A stretch of 64,000 bases of DNA from Pseudomonadales bacterium (GTDB lineage Bacteria > Pseudomonadota > Gammaproteobacteria > Pseudomonadales > Azotimanducaceae): positions 1 through 64,000 of the forward strand of contig JADHNI010000005.1 in NCBI GenBank assembly GCA_016779585.1, given 5' to 3'. Each line of letters starts with the position of its first letter. Positions within the stretch are counted from its first letter, which is position 1. Positions 7,148 through 16,070 of this stretch are shown here, piece by piece. The translations under genes and the position numbers were made by a program. The notes under the pieces are model-generated. The model was not told the origin of the DNA. It searched no databases and worked only from the letters and a program-made list of their open reading frames with translations.

Positions 7148-8985
7148 AAAAAATACCAATCACGGTAGCGCTCCTTGCGTGTGTGTCGCCGATCCTAGCT
7201 GAGGAGTCTCAAACCTTTTCTCCCTACGCGGACCGGAACTTCCCAACGAAAGTATTGTGGGGCGATACGCACCTTCACACCAACATGTCGATGGATGCAG
7301 GTGCCTATGGTAACCGGCTGGGCCACGATGCTGCATATCGCTTTGCGCGGGGCGAAGAAGTTACCAGCACACACGGTTTGAAAGCGCAGTTGTCAGAACC
7401 GCTGGATTTCCTGGTGGTTGCAGATCACTCGGACAACATGGGTTTCTTTCCGGACCTGTTCCAGGGTACTGACTACATCCTGTCACAGGAAATTGGTCGG
7501 GACTGGCATGACCGAATCCACTCGGGGAAAGGGGCGAGTGTCGCCTGGGAGATTGTTACAAAATTTTCCCAGGGTGTGTTTCCACAGAACATGGTCTACA
7601 CCCCTGATTCTGCGGCTTATCGCAATGCCTGGGAGAAGACCGTCGAGTTCGCGGAGAAATACAACGAGCCTGGACGGTTTACGGCCTTTGTTGGTTACGA
7701 GTGGACGTCTCTCGCGCTCGGCGGAAACATGCACCGGGTGGTGATCTATCGGGATGGCGCGGACAAGGCGAACCAGATGGTGCCCTTCACGACGGCAGAG
7801 CCCTTCGGTAGCCTGGACCCGCGCGAGCTCTGGAAGTGGCTTGAACAGTACGAGTCCGAAACAGGTGGTGACGTACTGGCCATTGCGCACAATGGCAATC
7901 TCGCTAACGGAATCATGTTCCCGATTGATGAGCAATACACCGGCCGCAAACTGGACGAGGACTATGTCCAGACGCGCAGCAAGTGGGAGCCGCTGTACGA
8001 GGTGACGCAGATCAAAGGTGACGGCGAATCACATCCTTTCCTGTCGCCCAATGATGAGTTTGCAGACTATGAAACCTGGGATGAGTGGAACCTGGATCGA
8101 TCCACCCCGAAAACTGATGACATGCTCGCCGGCGAATATGCCCGAGAGGCTTTGAAGCGTGGCCTGCAGCTGGAGGAACGCCTGGGTACCAATCCCTACA
8201 AGTTCGGCATGATCGGTTCGACGGACTCACACACATCTCTCGCTACCGCGGCCGAGAACAACTTCTTTGGCAAACACTCTTCCCGGGAACCTGGCGTTGG
8301 TCGAATGGACCATGACCGTTTGGGTTGGGAAATGGTGGCATCCGGTCTCGCCGCGGTCTGGGCTGAAGAGAACACCCGCGAGTCGATTTTCGATGCCATG
8401 GCGCGCCGGGAAACCTATGCAACGACGGGCCCGCGCATGACCGTCCGCTTCTTTGGTGGCTGGGATTTTAAGGCTGCGGATGCGAGATCAGGCACCAGGG
8501 ACAAGGTGGGTTACGGCAAAGGCGTTCCCATGGGCGGTGAACTGTCAAATGCACCGGATGATGATGCGCCCAGCTTCCTGGTCTACGCCAGCAAGGATCC
8601 ACGCAGCGGAAACCTGGATCGTATCCAGGTTATCAAGGGCTGGATGGATGAGCAGGGTGACGTGCATGAACAGGTTTTTGATGTGAGCTGGTCGGGAGAA
8701 CGTGATCCCGGAAAAGACGGTAAACTGCCTCCGGTTGGTAATACGGTGGATGCGTCAACCGCCACCTGGACCAACACCATCGGTGCTGCGGAACTCTCTA
8801 CGGTCTGGACAGACCCGGAGTTTGATCCTGCGCAAAAAGCCTTTTATTACGCGCGGGCGATCGAGATTCCGACGCCCAGGTGGTCAACTTATGATTCTGT
8901 GAGATTCGGCTTGCCGCTGCCGGAACAGACAGCACCCTGGACCCAGGAGCGGGCTTACACCTCTCCTATCTGGTACAACCCTTAA
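7144..8985 (+). CDS. Secreted DUF3604 protein (PHP-like metallohydrolase)
   Basis: The 613-residue product begins with a signal peptide (residues 1-19, ending ILA before EES). It has the metal-binding WGDTHLHTN motif (D41, H43, H45) that opens DUF3604 domains, a later ADHSDNMG and a distal GSTDSH. These fit a polymerase-and-histidinol-phosphatase-like hydrolase acting in the periplasm. The function of the family is not established. The ATG overlaps the SDR stop by four bases, so it belongs to the same operon. Confidence 0.88.
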   Translation: MKKIPITVALLACVSPILAEESQTFSPYADRNFPTKVLWGDTHLHTNMSMDAGAYGNRLGHDAAYRFARGEEVTSTHGLKAQLSEPLDFLVVADHSDNMGFFPDLFQGTDYILSQEIGRDWHDRIHSGKGASVAWEIVTKFSQGVFPQNMVYTPDSAAYRNAWEKTVEFAEKYNEPGRFTAFVGYEWTSLALGGNMHRVVIYRDGADKANQMVPFTTAEPFGSLDPRELWKWLEQYESETGGDVLAIAHNGNLANGIMFPIDEQYTGRKLDEDYVQTRSKWEPLYEVTQIKGDGESHPFLSPNDEFADYETWDEWNLDRSTPKTDDMLAGEYAREALKRGLQLEERLGTNPYKFGMIGSTDSHTSLATAAENNFFGKHSSREPGVGRMDHDRLGWEMVASGLAAVWAEENTRESIFDAMARRETYATTGPRMTVRFFGGWDFKAADARSGTRDKVGYGKGVPMGGELSNAPDDDAPSFLVYASKDPRSGNLDRIQVIKGWMDEQGDVHEQVFDVSWSGERDPGKDGKLPPVGNTVDASTATWTNTIGAAELSTVWTDPEFDPAQKAFYYARAIEIPTPRWSTYDSVRFGLPLPEQTAPWTQERAYTSPIWYNP

Positions 8986-8998
8986 GCGGCAAAAATGA

Positions 8999-9853
8999 TC
9001 AGGACTGAACGACCCGCTCGGCGATGGTCGTTCGGTGCAGCAACCGGTCATAACCATCGAAACCGCCGAATGCGCGGTGGATGACGCTGCGGTTGTCCCA
9101 CATGATGAGCATTTTTTGCTCCCAGGTGTGCATATAGATGAACTCTTCCCGGGTTTGCCACTGGTAGAGTTCCATCAGCAGGTCCCTGGCTTCGTCTTCA
9201 GGCATGCCTTCGATACCGATGATGTAACCAATACAGCCGAAGATGCCTTCAACGCCGGTTTCGGGGTGGCGCCTGACCAGTGGATGCCGCTGTGTGGCGC
9301 GTGCCTCCTCGGAAAAAATGATGCGCATACTGCGGTCAGCTTCCTCGGGTTTGTCTCCGTAGAGACCATCTGGGGCATAGCCTGAAGCCGCTGAATGAAT
9401 GGCGATCCTGTCCCGGATCTGCGATTTCAGCGCCATGGGCATCTGTTCATAAGCCAGGTGCTGGTTGACGAAACCCGTTTGGCCGCCCACGGGAGGAATG
9501 GTCATACCATAAAGGCAGGTGCCTGCCGGAGGTACCTTCTGGAAGCTCCAGTCACTGTGCCAGGATTCGGCGAACAACGGCGCCTTTTCGTCGGCCCTGC
9601 GCTCGATGGCAACGATATTCATGTGGCCGTCTATGGGTTTAAAAAAAGGATCCACGCCAAAATGACCGAAATAGAGTGTGTAGCGCTCCAGGTCTTCAGC
9701 CGAGAGCTCTTGCCCGGGAAAGATCAACAGATGATTGCGCAGCCACTCCTGCCTTAACGCGGCAATCTCTGTCCGATCCAGTTGTATGCTCAGGTCCAGA
9801 CCCTGCACGATGGCGCCCAGCGGCCCACCGGTTTCCCTGACGGTAATACTCAT
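8999..9853 (-). CDS. TauD/TfdA family Fe(II)/2-oxoglutarate dioxygenase
   Basis: The 284-residue protein has the Fe-binding H99-x-D101 pair in ESWHSDWSFQ. The distal His is in WDNRSVIHRA, and the downstream Arg expected to hold 2-oxoglutarate is in LLHRTTI. The family hydroxylates small organic molecules such as taurine, aryloxyacids or carnitine precursors; the substrate here is unknown. It runs convergent to the DUF3604 gene with 13 bases between the stops. A terminator for the next reverse-strand operon lies upstream of it, so it is probably a separate transcript. Confidence 0.88.
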   Translation of the reverse strand: MSITVRETGGPLGAIVQGLDLSIQLDRTEIAALRQEWLRNHLLIFPGQELSAEDLERYTLYFGHFGVDPFFKPIDGHMNIVAIERRADEKAPLFAESWHSDWSFQKVPPAGTCLYGMTIPPVGGQTGFVNQHLAYEQMPMALKSQIRDRIAIHSAASGYAPDGLYGDKPEEADRSMRIIFSEEARATQRHPLVRRHPETGVEGIFGCIGYIIGIEGMPEDEARDLLMELYQWQTREEFIYMHTWEQKMLIMWDNRSVIHRAFGGFDGYDRLLHRTTIAERVVQS

Positions 9854-9905
9854 CTCCAGAAATCCCTGTCCAGAAGGTTTTTGCTGATTTTCAGTCTATT
9901 GAAGC

Positions 9906-9936
9906 AAAAACGCCCTCCGTATGGGAGGGCGTTTTT
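9906..9936 (-). terminator. Rho-independent terminator of the thiolase operon
   Basis: A perfect 13-base stem AAAAACGCCCTCC (9906-9918) pairs with GGAGGGCGTTTTT (9924-9936) around a five-base loop. A T-run is present on either strand. It sits just past the thiolase stop at 9958 on the reverse strand and could work in both directions. Confidence 0.92.
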
Positions 9937-9957
9937 GTAAGCGACTTGCCCGATAAA

Positions 9958-11106
9958 TCAGGTACTTAGAATAGTGACACCTGAAATGCCAGGTGCACCG
10001 TAAACGTGGGTGTAGGCCACCTTGGGGTTATTGGGCACCTGTCGCTTGCCCGCATCACCACGGAGCTGCAGCACGTTTTCATAAACCTGGCGCAGACCGG
10101 AAGCACCGACGGGCTCACCGTTGGCCAGGCAACCACCATCCGTGTTTACAGGCAGTTTACCGGTGATCTCGGTGTCGCCGCGTGCCAGCATCTCTTCCTG
10201 CTCACCGTGCTCGCAAAATCCGTTTTCAGCCATGTGCATGATCTCTGCGCCGGACTCCGTATCCTGGAGCTGGGCAACATCGATGTCTTCAGGACCAACA
10301 CCGGCAGCTTCAAAAGCAGCCTTGGAAGCATCAACGGTCGGGCCGTCTGCATAGTCCAGTGCCAGGGAAGGTGCCAGTACCTCAAAGCTGCCGTAACGTC
10401 GTGATCGGACCACGGCAGACTTCAGGAAGATGGGTTTGTCCGTGTACTTGTGTGCCTGGTCAGCACGAGCAAGGATCAGCGCCACGCCGCCTTCGCCCGG
10501 TGAACAGAACATGTACTGGGTCAGCGGGTAAGACAGCATCTGGGACTGCAGGACTTCTTCTTCGGTGAATGCCTGGCGACGCCATGCATTTTCGTTCAGG
10601 GAACCGTTTCGGAAAGCCTTGGAAGAAACTCGCGCCAGGGAATCCTGGCTGATGCCGTATTCTTCCATGTAACGATTGATCTTCATGCCGAAGAACTGGG
10701 TGGTCAGCGCCATACCGCTACCGCCGTACCAGTCACGCTCGCCTGCTTTGCCGGTAGAAACCCGGAACGCGCCGCGCTCGTGCTTGTCGAAACCGATCGC
10801 AAGACCGATATCAAAAGCACCGGACTTGATCGTGTTGTATGCAGAAATCAGCGCGGAGCCGCCAGTTGCACAACCGTTGACCACGTTGATGAACTGCAGG
10901 CCCGTGAGACCCATCTGTGAAACCATGTGGTCCGGTGAACCAGCTGCAACACTGCCGCCAAAGGCGAACTGCAGGTCACTCCATTCGATTCCGGCATCAG
11001 CACACGCTTTCCGAATTGCGATCGCGCCCTGTTCCATTCCCGTGACACCCTCATGGCGTCCAAAGGGATGCATACCAATGCCAACAATTGCTACATCATC
11101 ACTCAT
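9958..11106 (-). CDS. Thiolase-superfamily protein (SCP-X/lipid-transfer type)
   Basis: The 382-residue protein keeps the acylated cysteine context VVNGC79ATGGSA and the C-terminal YTHVYGAPG. The usual thiolase GHPxGxSG reads G-E-P-V-G-A-S-G, so the active-site His is replaced by Glu. Non-classical thiolases of this kind pair with a DUF35 protein; the next gene is exactly that. Two roles fit: a degradative or biosynthetic acyl-CoA thiolase, or a retro-aldolase like Ltp2 in steroid side-chain removal. The terminator at 9906-9936 closes the operon. Confidence 0.85.
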   Translation of the reverse strand: MSDDVAIVGIGMHPFGRHEGVTGMEQGAIAIRKACADAGIEWSDLQFAFGGSVAAGSPDHMVSQMGLTGLQFINVVNGCATGGSALISAYNTIKSGAFDIGLAIGFDKHERGAFRVSTGKAGERDWYGGSGMALTTQFFGMKINRYMEEYGISQDSLARVSSKAFRNGSLNENAWRRQAFTEEEVLQSQMLSYPLTQYMFCSPGEGGVALILARADQAHKYTDKPIFLKSAVVRSRRYGSFEVLAPSLALDYADGPTVDASKAAFEAAGVGPEDIDVAQLQDTESGAEIMHMAENGFCEHGEQEEMLARGDTEITGKLPVNTDGGCLANGEPVGASGLRQVYENVLQLRGDAGKRQVPNNPKVAYTHVYGAPGISGVTILST

Positions 11107-11119
11107 GATTTTCTCCTCG

Positions 11120-11545
11120 TTAGGCTACCGGCGCGAAGGCGAAGGTGACCAGGTCATTGCCGTCTTCGTCCTGTCCGATGATTTCACCGACAATCTCCAT
11201 CTCCATGCCGTTTTTCAGTGCGGTTGGATCTGAGACAGTCAGTCTTGATTCTACTTTGAGTTGCCCCGGCAGTTCGATGTATCCCACGCCGTAGGGTTTG
11301 AATTTTTCGGGGTCCGTTTCGCCCAGGTAAGGGGGCGCCTTCGGCGGGAATCCCTGTATGGTCCATGCCCAGAGTGTGCCGCGAGTACCGAGCTGTACTT
11401 CCTCAACATCGTCCGAGGTGCACTTGGGACAACCTTTCTGCATGGGAAACACGTGATTGCCGCAGTTCTTGCAGTGCATTCCCTTGAGACGCGGACCCTC
11501 GTCTGTCAGGTCCATGACGTTCTCATTTATTGACACTTGACCCAT
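11120..11545 (-). CDS. Zn-ribbon/OB-fold DUF35 protein
   Basis: The 141-residue product starts at MGQVSINE; GGAGG lies six bases upstream, whereas a Met six codons earlier has no ribosome site. It has a rubredoxin-like zinc ribbon (C25, C28, C39, C42) followed by an OB-fold. DUF35 proteins bind thiolase-like partners and help hold acyl-CoA. Placed thirteen bases upstream of the thiolase, it is very likely its partner subunit. Confidence 0.9.
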   Translation of the reverse strand: MGQVSINENVMDLTDEGPRLKGMHCKNCGNHVFPMQKGCPKCTSDDVEEVQLGTRGTLWAWTIQGFPPKAPPYLGETDPEKFKPYGVGYIELPGQLKVESRLTVSDPTALKNGMEMEIVGEIIGQDEDGNDLVTFAFAPVA

Positions 11546-11622
11546 TCCAACCTCCGGGTTCATAAGCTTGTAGAAGGCTGGAAAAGTAGCAGCTTTTTGT
11601 AGTGGACGCCAGTTTCCGGGGG

Positions 11623-12483
11623 CTATTCATCAAACTGATTGGATTCGGACTTCTTCGCCTGTTTCCTGATTTTTTTTTCGCCCTCAGGCTCTACTGCACT
11701 CTGGTGCATGATGCGCTCGTGGGCGTGCCCCATATGTTGCAGCGACATGGCGGCCTGCAGTGATGGCCACAGGCCCTGCCCATCCTGCATCTGGTTCACT
11801 GATTGCTTCGCCAACTTGAGTCCCACCATGGGTTGTTTCGCGATATGTTTCGCCATCTTCATGGTGAACTCGGTGAGCTCGTCTCTCGGAACCACGTGGT
11901 TCACCATCCCCAGCGCCTTGCCCTCTTCTGCGGTCAGTGCCTCCCCGGTGAACAGCATTTCCTTCGCCTTGCGAACACCCACTTCCCAGGGATGGGCAAA
12001 GTACTCAACACCATTCACGCCGAAAGCCACCACCGGATCAGAAAATCGCGCGTCATCTGCAGCAATAATGATGTCGAATGGCCAGACCAGCATCAGGCCA
12101 CCGGCGATAACGCGACCCTGTACGGCCACCATTGTGGGTTTGGGAATATTGCGCCAGCGCCAGCAGAAACCTAGATACAGTTCTTCTTCATAAGACCAGT
12201 GGCCTTCGATACCGGGCTGTCGGAAACCACCCCAGGTACCCACAGGTTTGTGATCCAGGGGTTCAAGATCTTTCATGTCGTGTCCGGAAGAAAAATCGGG
12301 GCCATCAGCAGTCAGCACAATGACGCGGCAGTCGTCGTCATGGGCAGCAAGATCCAGCGCATCGTTCAGCTCATACAGCATGGCCTTGTTCTGCGCGTTG
12401 CGTTTGTCGGGTCTGGCCAATGCAATACTGGCGACGCCGTGTTTGACTCCCTCGTAGCGGATGAATTTGAATGACTCTGACAT
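11623..12483 (-). CDS. Crotonase-superfamily protein lacking both hydratase glutamates
   Basis: This 286-residue protein has the crotonase fold, with FSSGHDM at 64-70 and the oxyanion-hole segment VIAGGLMLVWPFD at about 126-137. Rat mitochondrial enoyl-CoA hydratase uses two Glu residues, in GGxCEL and FGQPE contexts. Here the corresponding positions read Met (about 131) and Val (about 151). Ordinary water addition by that pair is therefore doubtful, though the fold still fits a CoA-thioester isomerase, hydrolase or lyase. The later VEYFAHPWE segment is typical of an EchA-like subgroup. It precedes the DUF35/thiolase pair on the same strand. Confidence 0.85.
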   Translation of the reverse strand: MSESFKFIRYEGVKHGVASIALARPDKRNAQNKAMLYELNDALDLAAHDDDCRVIVLTADGPDFSSGHDMKDLEPLDHKPVGTWGGFRQPGIEGHWSYEEELYLGFCWRWRNIPKPTMVAVQGRVIAGGLMLVWPFDIIIAADDARFSDPVVAFGVNGVEYFAHPWEVGVRKAKEMLFTGEALTAEEGKALGMVNHVVPRDELTEFTMKMAKHIAKQPMVGLKLAKQSVNQMQDGQGLWPSLQAAMSLQHMGHAHERIMHQSAVEPEGEKKIRKQAKKSESNQFDE

Positions 12484-12549
12484 GATCCGGTTCTTCTTCT
12501 ACACTCTAAAACTTTAAGGCTAACACGTCGCGAGAGGAGGGAGGCTAAT

Positions 12550-13032
12550 ATGATTGAGGTTGATAGTGCACAAAACGAGGCGGAACGGCTGGTACTCCGG
12601 CTGATTCGAGCCATGGAAACAGGTGACCTGCCGGAAACTGTCAAAGCCATCTGTACCGAGGATTTCACCTGGCAGAACAGTGGCCTGGATACGATCCATG
12701 GCCAGGCCGAGTTGTTTCAACACATGGCAAAAGGCGGTTTCGCCAGTGAAATACCGATACTCAAAACCATGACACATTTCAGTGCAGAGCTATTGAATAT
12801 GGCAAGTAACGGTAACGTTGTTTTTACCGAACGTGTCGACCATCACTGGGATGAAACCGGCAGGGATCTCATGACGCCTTATATCTGCGGTGTTGCTGAG
12901 GTTCGTGATAGCAGGATCTGCGCGTTCCGCGACTTTTATGACGTTGCCTGCTACCAGCAGACGCCTACAGAAGTTCAGCCGGAATTTGAGCTGAGTACGT
13001 TTCGTGAAGCGCAGGCGAGAGGAGAGCTTTAA
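12550..13032 (+). CDS. Limonene-1,2-epoxide hydrolase-like protein
   Basis: The 160-residue single-domain protein has the NTF2-like fold seen in limonene-1,2-epoxide hydrolase (LEH). R95-x-D97 in FTERVDHHW and D128 in AFRDFYD match the Arg99, Asp101, Asp132 catalytic trio of Rhodococcus LEH with the same 31-residue spacing. That supports epoxide hydrolysis, probably of a terpene-like or fatty epoxide. It is divergent from the crotonase gene, and its TAA overlaps the stop of the following reverse gene (TTAA). Confidence 0.8.
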   Translation: MIEVDSAQNEAERLVLRLIRAMETGDLPETVKAICTEDFTWQNSGLDTIHGQAELFQHMAKGGFASEIPILKTMTHFSAELLNMASNGNVVFTERVDHHWDETGRDLMTPYICGVAEVRDSRICAFRDFYDVACYQQTPTEVQPEFELSTFREAQARGEL

Positions 13033-14087
13033 CCGCGGGAACTGCTGCGCACTACCTCGACATCACGCCACATCTTTTCAGCCAGTTCCTCGACACTTTC
13101 TTTTGTGCCGTTGCAGATCCAGCGGGCCAGGCACTCGTGTACGTTCGGGTAGGTCACCCTGACCGAGCGGCAGCTTTTCAACCACTTCTCGATTGATGGC
13201 AGGAACAGGTTATCGGTGACCGTGGCGTAGTCCAGCTCAGACAGCGCGGCTCCGTTGCTCAGCTGTTCCACCTGGCCAGCCAGTGGTTTGGTAAAAATCT
13301 TGATGCCAAGCGCCAGGCATTCGCTGATCAACTCAAACCCGGTGTTACAGATGACGGCGTTGGCACTGTACAGGTCGTCTTTGAAGGTAACGCGGGACGT
13401 GCGTCTTCGGTGAATGTTGCCGTCATCAGCGTCGACCAGCTTCGGGTGATACACATAAAACTGGTAGTCGGGGCACTTCTTGAGCATCGCAATCACCTGC
13501 TCTGCGTCTTCAAAAGGCAGGTATACGATCACTTTGTCCCGCTCAATTTCACGATCAATATCGGGCTCGATATCAACGATGGGTGGCAGGATAGGATGGT
13601 CAAAATGATGCCAATGCAGGCCAATAGCTGTATCAGCTGGTGCGAAGTTTCGCATGACTGTTGTGTTGAGCCAGTCTTCGCCCCGCATGGGAACGTTAAA
13701 GTTGAAGGCATACTGGTGGCCGATACCGATCGATTTTTTGCCTCGCAGTTTTGCGGCCCAGGAAACAATGGGTTCGAAATCAGAAAGGATGACGTCATAG
13801 CCTTCAACGTCCAGGTTACGGATGTCCATAAGCAGGCGCGGGATGTTGTTGCTCATGATGGTTTTACCCATCTGAACATTGCCTGCACTGGTGATGAAGG
13901 TCAGGCCTTGTCGCCAGGTAAAGCTGTTTGCCTCGATAGGCAGTGGTTCAGGAGACCTGCCCGAAAGCACCATGTCGAATTCGAGATTCTCGACTTCAGA
14001 CTTAAGTTCAGTAAGGGCCTCTGTGAGCGCGATGGCACGCGTGATGTGACCGTTACCGGTCCCCTGTACGCCGTAAAGTACTTTCAT
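13029..14087 (-). CDS. Glycosyltransferase of the MJ1255/VC2487 family
   Basis: The 352-residue product begins with a glycine-rich MKVLYGVQGTGNGHITRA, the first nucleotide-binding loop of GT-B transferases. The later GFELISECLALGIKIFTKPLAGQ resembles the donor-binding half. This family is conserved but uncharacterised in donor and acceptor. The start overlaps the PAP2 phosphatase stop by four bases, so the two probably act in one lipid- or polymer-linked sugar pathway. Confidence 0.8.
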   Translation of the reverse strand: MKVLYGVQGTGNGHITRAIALTEALTELKSEVENLEFDMVLSGRSPEPLPIEANSFTWRQGLTFITSAGNVQMGKTIMSNNIPRLLMDIRNLDVEGYDVILSDFEPIVSWAAKLRGKKSIGIGHQYAFNFNVPMRGEDWLNTTVMRNFAPADTAIGLHWHHFDHPILPPIVDIEPDIDREIERDKVIVYLPFEDAEQVIAMLKKCPDYQFYVYHPKLVDADDGNIHRRRTSRVTFKDDLYSANAVICNTGFELISECLALGIKIFTKPLAGQVEQLSNGAALSELDYATVTDNLFLPSIEKWLKSCRSVRVTYPNVHECLARWICNGTKESVEELAEKMWRDVEVVRSSSRG

Positions 14088-14620
14088 AGATAGAGTGCAC
14101 TGGATACATAAGCAATCAGGAATCCCATGACGCTGCCCACCAGTATGTCGGAGGGGAAGTGCACTCCGAGCAATACTCTCGACACGGCAACCATCGCGGC
14201 CCAGGCGTAAAGTACGACGAACATGGGGCCGTAGAACATCACCAGCAGGGTCACCATCAGGAAGGCGGCTGACGAGTGTCCGGAGGGGAAGCTGAACTCG
14301 TCAGAAGCAATGATGACACTGCTGTAGTTGGGGAGAATATTGGCCGGGCGCTTGCGTTTAAACCAGTTCTTCGCGAACAGGTAAATCACGCGTTCGACAC
14401 CGAAAGCGAGAAGCGCAAGCTTTAAGAATTGAAGTGGCTGCTCGAGTCCAGCCATCATGACAACGAGCGGGACCAGCGGATACAGGTAACCATTACCTGT
14501 GTGTGACACATGTCGAGCAGTTCGCACCAGCGGGCATGAAGCCGGGCGCGATACAATGCGACGGAATGTGAATACATCCCATTCGTGGATTGCCGCCAGA
14601 ACATGTGGTCGATAGCTCAT
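14084..14620 (-). CDS. PAP2-family membrane phosphatase
   Basis: The 178-residue integral membrane protein shows the three acid-phosphatase motifs: K-R-K-R-P near 88-92, P112-S-G-H115, and S-R148-x5-H154-x3-D. Members dephosphorylate lipid or polyprenyl phosphates at the membrane. Its start is the first of the two-gene unit with the glycosyltransferase; about 142 non-coding bases separate it from the mannonate dehydratase stop. Confidence 0.88.
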   Translation of the reverse strand: MSYRPHVLAAIHEWDVFTFRRIVSRPASCPLVRTARHVSHTGNGYLYPLVPLVVMMAGLEQPLQFLKLALLAFGVERVIYLFAKNWFKRKRPANILPNYSSVIIASDEFSFPSGHSSAAFLMVTLLVMFYGPMFVVLYAWAAMVAVSRVLLGVHFPSDILVGSVMGFLIAYVSSALYL

Positions 14621-14762
14621 GCGACGGCATCTTATGAGTGCAAATTAAAGATTTCGCAAACAGATCGTGTTTTTTCTTAACGCTTTGTTTAGATTTGATG
14701 ACCGCTGGAAAGCCTTGTTTTCAGGGGGCTAACAGGCAGTTCCTGTCGCGAAGTGGCCCCGC

Positions 14763-15929
14763 TTAGCGGCTTTTTAAAGAAGATACTGCGTATATAACGC
14801 CGCGTAGTTCCGCCAGACCCTTCATCCGCCCTCCATATGAGTATCCGGGTCGCACCTGTTCGTTCCCTTTTTCATCACCCATGGCGTGTCCGTGGTCCGG
14901 ACGCATGGGGATGCTGACTCCGTGTTCCCGTTCGATGTCGAGCAGGGCTTCTACCAGGCCGACAATGTCATTGTCTCCATCAAGATGCTCGGATTCGTAG
15001 AAGGATCCATCTGCCTCACGCCTGATATTGCGCAAATGTACGAAGCCGATGTTGTCCCGGAATTCCCTGACCATGCCCACCAGGTCGTTGTCAGATCTCG
15101 CGCCATAGGAACCTGCACACATGGTCAACCCGTTTGACGGACTTGGCACGGCTTCCAGTAGAGCCCTTGCGTCGTCAGCTGTGGAGACTACACGAGGGAG
15201 TCCGAACAGTGAAAAAGGTGGGTCGTCCGGGTGTATGGCCATGACAACACCGGCCGCCTCTGCGACGGGGATGATGGCTTCCAGGAAGCTGAAGAGATTC
15301 CGGCGGAACCGGGCTTCCCCCATGTTGGTAAACACGGCAATGGCTTCACGGATACCGTTCCTGTCATAGGATCCTTCACCGCCTGGCAGTCCAGCGATGA
15401 TGTTTTTCTCCAGCAGGCTTTTTTCTTCATCGCCCATCGCATCGAAACGTCGGGCAGCCCGTTCGATGATTGACGCCTCGTAACTTTCCTCGGCGCCTGG
15501 TCGACGCAGAACAAACAGGTCATAGGCCGCGAAATCCGTCATCTCGAAACGCAGGGCCTGCGCCCGATTCGGCAGGTCGTAAGAAAGATTGGTTCGGGTC
15601 CAGTCCACTACCGGCATGAAGTTGTAGCAGATGCGGCTGATGCCACAGTCTCCAAGATTCCGGATGCTGGTCTGGTAGTTCTCGATGTAACGTTCGAAGT
15701 CACCGGTTCGAGTCTTGATGTCGTTATGCAGCGGTACACTTTCCACAACGGCCCAGCAGAGACCAAATGATTCGATCAGTGCTTTTCTCTCGAGGATATC
15801 CTCGACCGGCCAGGCTTCACCGGTAGGAACATGGTCGAGGGCAGACACAATACCGGCTGCGCCCGCCTGGACAATTTGTTCCAGGGTTACGGTGTCCTGC
15901 GGACCGAACCAGCGCCAGCTTTCTATCAT
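14763..15929 (-). CDS. uxuA: Mannonate dehydratase
   Basis: This 388-residue protein is recognisably UxuA along its length, from MIESWRWFGPQDTVTLEQIVQAGA through VPLHNDIKTRTGDF, YNFMPVVDWTRT and the metal-binding IHPDDPPFSLFGLPRVVS to RPDHGHAMGDE. It dehydrates D-mannonate to 2-keto-3-deoxygluconate in hexuronate breakdown. No other hexuronate gene is nearby. No clear ribosome site precedes the ATG; a six-codon reading frame ends in an ATGA overlap with it. Confidence 0.95.
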   Translation of the reverse strand: MIESWRWFGPQDTVTLEQIVQAGAAGIVSALDHVPTGEAWPVEDILERKALIESFGLCWAVVESVPLHNDIKTRTGDFERYIENYQTSIRNLGDCGISRICYNFMPVVDWTRTNLSYDLPNRAQALRFEMTDFAAYDLFVLRRPGAEESYEASIIERAARRFDAMGDEEKSLLEKNIIAGLPGGEGSYDRNGIREAIAVFTNMGEARFRRNLFSFLEAIIPVAEAAGVVMAIHPDDPPFSLFGLPRVVSTADDARALLEAVPSPSNGLTMCAGSYGARSDNDLVGMVREFRDNIGFVHLRNIRREADGSFYESEHLDGDNDIVGLVEALLDIEREHGVSIPMRPDHGHAMGDEKGNEQVRPGYSYGGRMKGLAELRGVIYAVSSLKSR

Positions 15930-15954
15930 GGGCGGGACTCTTTCATGGGCGGGA
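15926..15954. repeat. 12-bp direct repeat at the uxuA start
   Basis: TCATGGGCGGGA occurs at 15926-15937 and again at 15943-15954. On the reverse strand each copy contains an ATG. The first is the uxuA start; the second opens a six-codon frame that ends at the uxuA ATG. Confidence 0.6.
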
Positions 15955-16070
15955 TACTAGCATGCGTTGGAGATTTTCAGGCAGACCCGTTACCCTGCAG
16001 GTTCCGGCTTGGTTCTTTCGTAGGCTTGCTTGCATCAGGTCATCATTCAAATACCTGTAATGGAGCAACC

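Noticed and set aside
14700-14762. Terminator after uxuA
   Set aside because: Only short stems (ACAGG/CCTGT and GGGGC/GCCCC) and no T-run were found, so it was not called.
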